From Siphonodentalium dalli (lineage: Eukaryota; Mollusca; Scaphopoda; Gadilida; Siphonodentaliidae): a stretch of DNA of 64,000 nucleotides. A model generated the notes under the pieces. It did no database searches, was not told the DNA's origin, and was given only the letters and a program-made list of their open reading frames with translations. The stretch is from NCBI GenBank assembly GCA_032622095.1, contig CP136066.1, forward strand, positions 149,635,559-149,699,558, in the 5' to 3' direction. The translations under genes and the position numbers were made by a program. Positions 58,657 through 64,000 of this stretch are shown one piece after another (position 1 is the stretch's first letter; each line of letters opens with the position of its first letter).

Positions 58657-60077
58657 ATGGCGACGGAAAAAAGTAGCGTACGGTACGTGGTTCAACTCAA
58701 TGAATGTTTTCTGTCATTTAAGTAATTAATTTCACTACGACAAAGTTGCACGGGCAGTCGAATTGTGTGTGGAATATATTCGACATGTTGTTCAATTGAT
58801 ATTAAGTATTTTAATTGTGCTAGAAAGGTCAACATGTGGTGAAATTTTTTGTTTACCTTTTGAGGTGGCGAGATTCGTGCATTTGTGTGCATAAATTGTG
58901 AATCCGACGGCATTCAGACGGAATCCTAACGGTTGTGTATGATAGAGGATATGAAGTTATACGAGTAATGGAATTTATACTTAGCATCACACTTAGGACT
59001 AATTAAATTGGTAAAAATGAAATTATTTTCAAAATGCCGGTGCAGATGAAGACAATTTACACAATAATGATGACGGTGTAGAGTACAATATTTATGATGG
59101 TGTAGATTATTTTCTAAATTCAAATACCTGGATGTAATTATAAACAATCAACGTCGTTTGTGATGTCATTTCGGGCGTAGACCTAACTATCAATGTCAGG
59201 CATTATAGGCATACGGTATAGGATATTTTGTACGGCAATTTCGGCTTGACACCTACATTGGCCTATGCATAAATGACATGGCAAACGACGTTGATTCCAT
59301 AATTATATTGTCTAGCGCACAGAGCAAAAATATACCATCAATTTGCATTTATGCTCAGAAAAGTCTTTTTATTTGAACCTAATGAATTTTTAAATATTAA
59401 AGGGTCTAGATATGATCAGTTGGGTTGTATCGGTGTCCGGTGATCATGGATGAAGGTCGTGAAGACCATGCTTCTATAGTGGAATTTATAACTATAATAG
59501 CTATATGCCTACTTAATAGAGATGACAAACATAAGAATTTATTTTATTAAGAGTAATTTGGGACCTTATTTGGACTATTTCGCCACGTCCCTGTATACAT
59601 ATATTGAGCATTGCACTCCATAGCCTCACTTGTGATTGTTTCGTTGTTTTTTTTTATTTCAGAATTGAAGCAATGGAAGAATCCTTCAACGAAGAATCAG
59701 GCTCAACGTCTCAGACAACGAGTGGTCAATAATCGGAATCGGACAAGGGGTTCAGACATGTGTGTGCATATTGTGCAAATTCCTTCAACATGAAAAAGCA
59801 GGAGAATACACACACAAATTCACAACCACTCCTGTGTGGTAATGGTGGCCAAAAGTTTAATGAGAAACATTTGTTGCTTGCAGATCGTGCAAAGCACGGT
59901 GATGGATCTAAATTTGAATGCGACAAATGGCCCAATTTTTTTTCTCGCAAGTACGCCTTGAATCATCATATAGAAAGTCACCAAATTGGAAAGTGGCACA
60001 CATGTGATAAATGCCCTTCTGTATTTACCAGGAAGGATACCTTAAGAAATCACACGAATGCTGTACACGACAATTAA
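58657..60077 (+). pseudogene. C2H2 zinc-finger gene with one predicted intron and an in-frame stop
   Basis: Exon 1 is predicted at 58657-58682 (MATEKSSV..., context 'caagATGGCGACG') with donor CG|GTACGT. The acceptor is TTTATTTCAG|AATTGAAG at 59661-59663, giving a 980-bp intron that keeps frame into MEESFNEESGSTSQTTSGQ. A TAA at 59730-59732 stops it, but the same frame stays open to 60077 and encodes finger-like sequence: HVCAYCANSFN, a second unit where a Cys is Gly, ECDKWPNFFSRKYALNHH with Trp for a Cys, and one intact finger, CDKCPSVFTRKDTLRNHTNAVH. AATAAA is at 60288. The stop and lost Cys ligands suggest decay; a short protein or alternative splicing is possible. Confidence 0.55.
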
Positions 60078-60287
60078 GGACGTCCTTCGTCGATGCCGCA
60101 GCTGCGGGAAAGTATATATTTGGCGTGCAGCCCTGTCTGCACACGTTGACATGTGTCACTAACTGACAACGGACCTATAGATACAGTATTATGCGTGGAA
60201 AAACTACAAACATTTATGTTGTTATTATGTTTTGAAGATTGGAATTTATCTTTTGAAGAGTAAATATATATATGTTGTGCGTTACTG

Positions 60288-60293
60288 AATAAA
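60288..60293 (+). terminator. AATAAA polyadenylation signal downstream of the zinc-finger gene
   Basis: Perfect hexamer ~210 bp after the last stop, followed by G/T-rich sequence. Confidence 0.5.
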
Positions 60294-60384
60294 GAGGCAG
60301 GGTCTACTTTGTTTATACTTCGATGGTCGATATTTATTCAACAACAGGGAAGTTGTCACAAAAATACCATAGCCTGTAATTGTA

Positions 60385-60590
60385 TAAGCCTTGTCACTGA
60401 GTCGAGACCATCAATCCAGACCCGTTCTGTTGTTTTAGTGCTACAGGTCAAAGTTCTGGAGTAGCATTCCATATATGGAATTCATGAACATTAAGATGGC
60501 ATGCTACTCAAGAACTTTGACATTGTACGTAGAACTAAACGGAACCGGGCTGGGTGGACCAAATATGGCCGCGACTCAGTGCCAAGGCTT
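60385..60590. mobile_element. Hairpin MITE-like inverted repeat
   Basis: AAAGTTCTGGAGTAGCAT (60450-60467) pairs with ATGCTACTCAAGAACTTT (60501-60518). Imperfect pairing extends outward ~85 bp to 'taagccttgtcactgagtcg' and 'cgcgactcagtgccaaggct'. Terminal sequence and target duplication are not clear. Confidence 0.6.
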
Positions 60591-60699
60591 ATTGTATATG
60601 TCAATGTACATTGGAAATATATCGTGCCTTACGGGGAACGAAATAAGCCTTAGAAGAATTCACGAATTGCAGAGTAACCATTCATTCCGATGAGTTGGG

Positions 60700-63600
60700 G
60701 TAACAGGAAGGGCAACATATATTAAACACATCGTGTGTTTATTCTTTATATATCTGAAAGATTAATCCCCGCCTGATGTCTGCAAATATTTTTTATTCCT
60801 GCATGGACACGGTGAAATTCTCTCACATGGAATGGGTTTCTCGTTGGCTCCTCTGGCTGTGACATTTTCCACTTTTAAGTTTTCGTTTGAGATGTGTGCG
60901 CTCTCCTAAATAGAATTGATTATCCCTGCAATGGAGTGTCACAACCATGCTTTAAATTATACAGTATGTCTATTAATTTAGCTAAGGCATCAGTTTTAAG
61001 AAGAATGTCATGTGACATTCGACTACAGCTTCAGTTGATTCACCAAACATACATTATCATGGAACATTACCAATTTGGGACCAAAATATCTTAGTGTGGA
61101 GTTTATATTTACATTAAGATCACACATCCTTGTGGTGTTTGGAGAGGTTTGTTATGCATATCTAATCGAGCATTAACCGGTAATTCATGAAATATATCTA
61201 CCTATTGTACCACGCATTCCCCTGTAGATTATATCAATGTCGGGGTCAAATATGACTTTTTATGAGGCAATTATATAATTTGGTTTTCTGCTTGTTTCAC
61301 TATTTCAATTTCGAACCTATTCCAATACTAACGTACCTGTCGTCAAACAAATATTATGGGTTGTATGGTTTTCTGAAACATGATACACTGGTATCCATCC
61401 CAACGAACAATTTTCTCTCTCAATTTATTTACCAGAATATGAAAGAAAAGATATTTTTCGTGTTCTCCAAATTAATGGTCATTATTAGGCAAGTGACATC
61501 ACGTCATTTATATTAGACAGGCGGGAATAGCTACTGTTGTGTATAATTCAGATAAGACACGACATCCTTGTACATACCTGAGCCGGATCGCAGATACATA
61601 TAGCACATCTGCTGTCTTGAGAACTGGATGAAGATGACAGCTTTCGATTATGGCTATTTGTATTAGTATATCACGATTTTCCACAACACCACCAAGTCTA
61701 GATATCATCTACACCATCATCGTGTATTTCATCTACCCCATCATTACTTATTGCTATTCGCCGTAACCAGGCAACATTCTATACCGTCATAAACATTCAT
61801 CTGCACCGCCAAAAATGGTTGTTTGTATTCAGGTAAATTCAACCGATTTTGAAGGTGATCATGCGAAGTAACTTAATCCTGTGTATCTAGAACCATCAAA
61901 TATACACACTCCGGTGACGTTTCATGGCCATTAACAACATCCTGACCGAATAATACGGTAAAATAACAATTTAATTCCACCTAAAATGCTAACAATTTCA
62001 TGAATGTTGGATTCGAACCTGTTTCTAACAGTAACAGTGAAGAAAAACGTCAATTATTATGCATCCCCTTAACCGCCAATGTAAAGTCAGTAAAGTTGCG
62101 GAAATGTGTGGTTACTACTGTCCGAAATATACCACTAATACCGCGATTTACAACGCACATACTCATCACAACATACATCCTCCGCCATATCGGATCATCT
62201 ACATCGTTTTCTCCACCGTTTTCTCCACCGATCTTGCATCACTGTGTCTTATGGACTATACGAACATGCATACTGCATGAAAGTCACCACATGTGATTAT
62301 TTTCTGATAACAGGTAACCTAATGTTTAATTTATACCACGGTTTTTACTTATAATTGGATTTTAAGTGGTATTGTAAATACTACTTACGTGTATATATCT
62401 GTCAATTACTTACTTACTTACCTGTATGGTAACTTGACCACATTTTGCTAATTATATATACATTATATTTATAATTACCCTTGATATATTTTTCTCTTTA
62501 AATACATAATCTTTTGGTAATTATATATATTACCTTTTTGCCAATATATATTCACTGTTTACACGAGTGTAGATATAACTGCCCACTTCACTCCATACCT
62601 ATATATATTATATGTGAAGTATTACACTTGTAATATAGATAAGAACAACTGGTTGTTGATTGTATATAACGGATCAGTATGGTGGCTGACACCATTAACA
62701 TATCCAAATTATACGCTTAGTGATGAACTTCCATGGTACGGGTCCAATCTCATCATCCCCCTGGAAGCTATGTTCTGCCGGTATTTTAGATAAGATCACG
62801 GGCGATGTCCGGACTCTAGCTTGCTTAGTACAACGTCTTGCAGGTAATGAGTCGAAACGTAATGTGACATGCGCTTAGCATGGCATATAGTCAGCAATCT
62901 GCAACTGATGATGGTCTTATCAAAACATTTTGGCATTTTTTTAACTCATTGGGAGTATTTTTCAAAAATTTATAAATTCTACTTTTGGCATTATATGAAT
63001 CTTGTTTTTGTGGGGTACGTTCTAAAACTATTTACAAAATTCCAATAAACCACTCCGGGATCCAGCTTCCACCTCAAAATTCATGTCATCAGAACGAGGA
63101 GCAATTTGTCTGCGAGAAATTGGGACCTTGGTCATCATCGCATTTAGCCTCGAATCTTCTTTAATATGCCTATAGCAGACAACCTCCCCTTTCTTTTGAC
63201 ATCCACCTTCATTATGTGGGGAAATTATATGACGGATAGTTTGTGAGCCATTGTTTCTTTCACTTTATTTATTTTGACGGATATAAAGGCTTTGAGGTCC
63301 GTCACGACCGTCAGTCCGTCCTCCGTTCTGACAATACTTATGAATTAACTCATGAAATAACACGGGGACGTTTGCGGATTGTACAGCGAAAAGTTCCAGG
63401 ATCGACACCATATATACATAGGCGGCGACATAACAATTTTGTGATATGCATATAATACTAAAATATCAGCCACGGAGATATCAACGTAGCTGTTATGATA
63501 ACGCGGGAATCTGTAAAATATAGTAATTCGTGCGCCCGCTGCGATCTCGGAGGAATCCGATACCTCTCGCTGACAACGGCACCTCCGATGATTATATAAA

Positions 63601-64000
63601 CAAAATAACCTGGCCACGACTGCGTGTGGAATTTAAAGTTGCACATGTGGGCATTTCAATATATATATATAGCACGTAACTGCATGGGTTAAAGATGTCT
63701 AGGTCTTGTAACCAAAGCCGTCAATTATTCTGGTGCATTCCACTAACGCTCCCCAATACCAGCTTGTCACATACTAATAGCATCACCCTGTAGACTGCAT
63801 GATGCACACCTCATCAGGTTTCATAGATTGTGCGCATGTGCGAGGTTGGCCGGGAGAGAAGAGTGGTGGGCGATTAGAAGGGAGGAGAAGCGAGTTGAGT
63901 GTACAAGGAGAGGTTGTGAAGGGAAGTGAGGAGAGAGGAAGAAGTGAAATAAGCTATACGTTGTTAGTGGACGAGAGGGAGCGAGGACTAAATCTATTAA
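60700..64000. other. Intergenic sequence without a supportable gene
   Basis: I see no convincing coding exon, RNA gene or transposon. Minor features are an AT-rich zone at 62380-62640 with (ACTT)n near 62405-62425, short TA runs at 63660-63671, and a strongly purine-rich strand at 63850-63990. The terminal purine-rich segment could be a promoter-proximal GAGA region of a gene beyond the window, but nothing proves it. Confidence 0.5.

Overview
This window is eukaryotic, animal genomic DNA, most likely from a marine invertebrate; I cannot name the species. It is AT-rich and packed with LINEs, DNA transposons, foldback elements, minisatellites and microsatellites. It carries a pair of single-exon class A GPCR genes, a spliced C2H2 zinc-finger gene remnant, animal-type LINEs (CR1/Jockey-like and L1/Tx1-like) and a Polinton/Maverick-type element. 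No bacterial operons, rRNA or tRNA genes were recognised.

Layout. Positions 1-6165 are interspersed repeats and a foldback element filled with a ~40-bp minisatellite. From ~6165 to ~57770 runs a tandem segmental duplication: unit A (~6165-37240), unit B (~37240-56960) and the start of a third unit C (~56960-57770). Each full unit carries one copy of the same intronless GPCR gene: the unit A copy (7525-8732) is broken by a one-base frameshift, while the unit B copy (43054-44274) is intact at 406 codons. The two units have since been invaded by different transposons. Comparing units therefore exposes empty and filled sites with target-site duplications: TTAA elements at 14788-15725 (A only) and 46785-48862 (B only, itself invaded by a pogo/mariner-like element), a foldback at 10311-13242 (A only), a LINE at 28914-35572 (A only), a LINE at 37713-42115 flanked by a 16-bp duplication, and an unclassified 2.75-kb insertion at 52414-55166 (B only).

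The most striking object is a 9,526-bp element at 18445-27970. It is almost entirely one palindrome with two ~4.5-kb arms. It starts AGAAGAATAGGCGCC, ends with the exact reverse complement, and is bounded by a perfect 6-bp target duplication, TATATG, whose unoccupied version can be read at 17182-17187 and 50237-50242. AG termini plus 6-bp duplications are the signature of Polintons/Mavericks. Each arm carries the same tight three-gene cassette (107, 64 and 189 codons; the last with a C2H2 finger), transcribed outward from a GC-rich hairpin at the centre. The centre also contains inverted copies of the element's own subterminal sequence. I see no DNA polymerase, integrase or capsid gene, so it looks like a non-autonomous, palindromic Polinton-type element whose geometry resembles a head-to-head replication or concatemer junction.

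Positions 57770-64000 are ordinary sequence. They hold a zinc-finger gene remnant with a predicted intron (58657-60077), a hairpin MITE near 60385-60590, and no other supportable gene.
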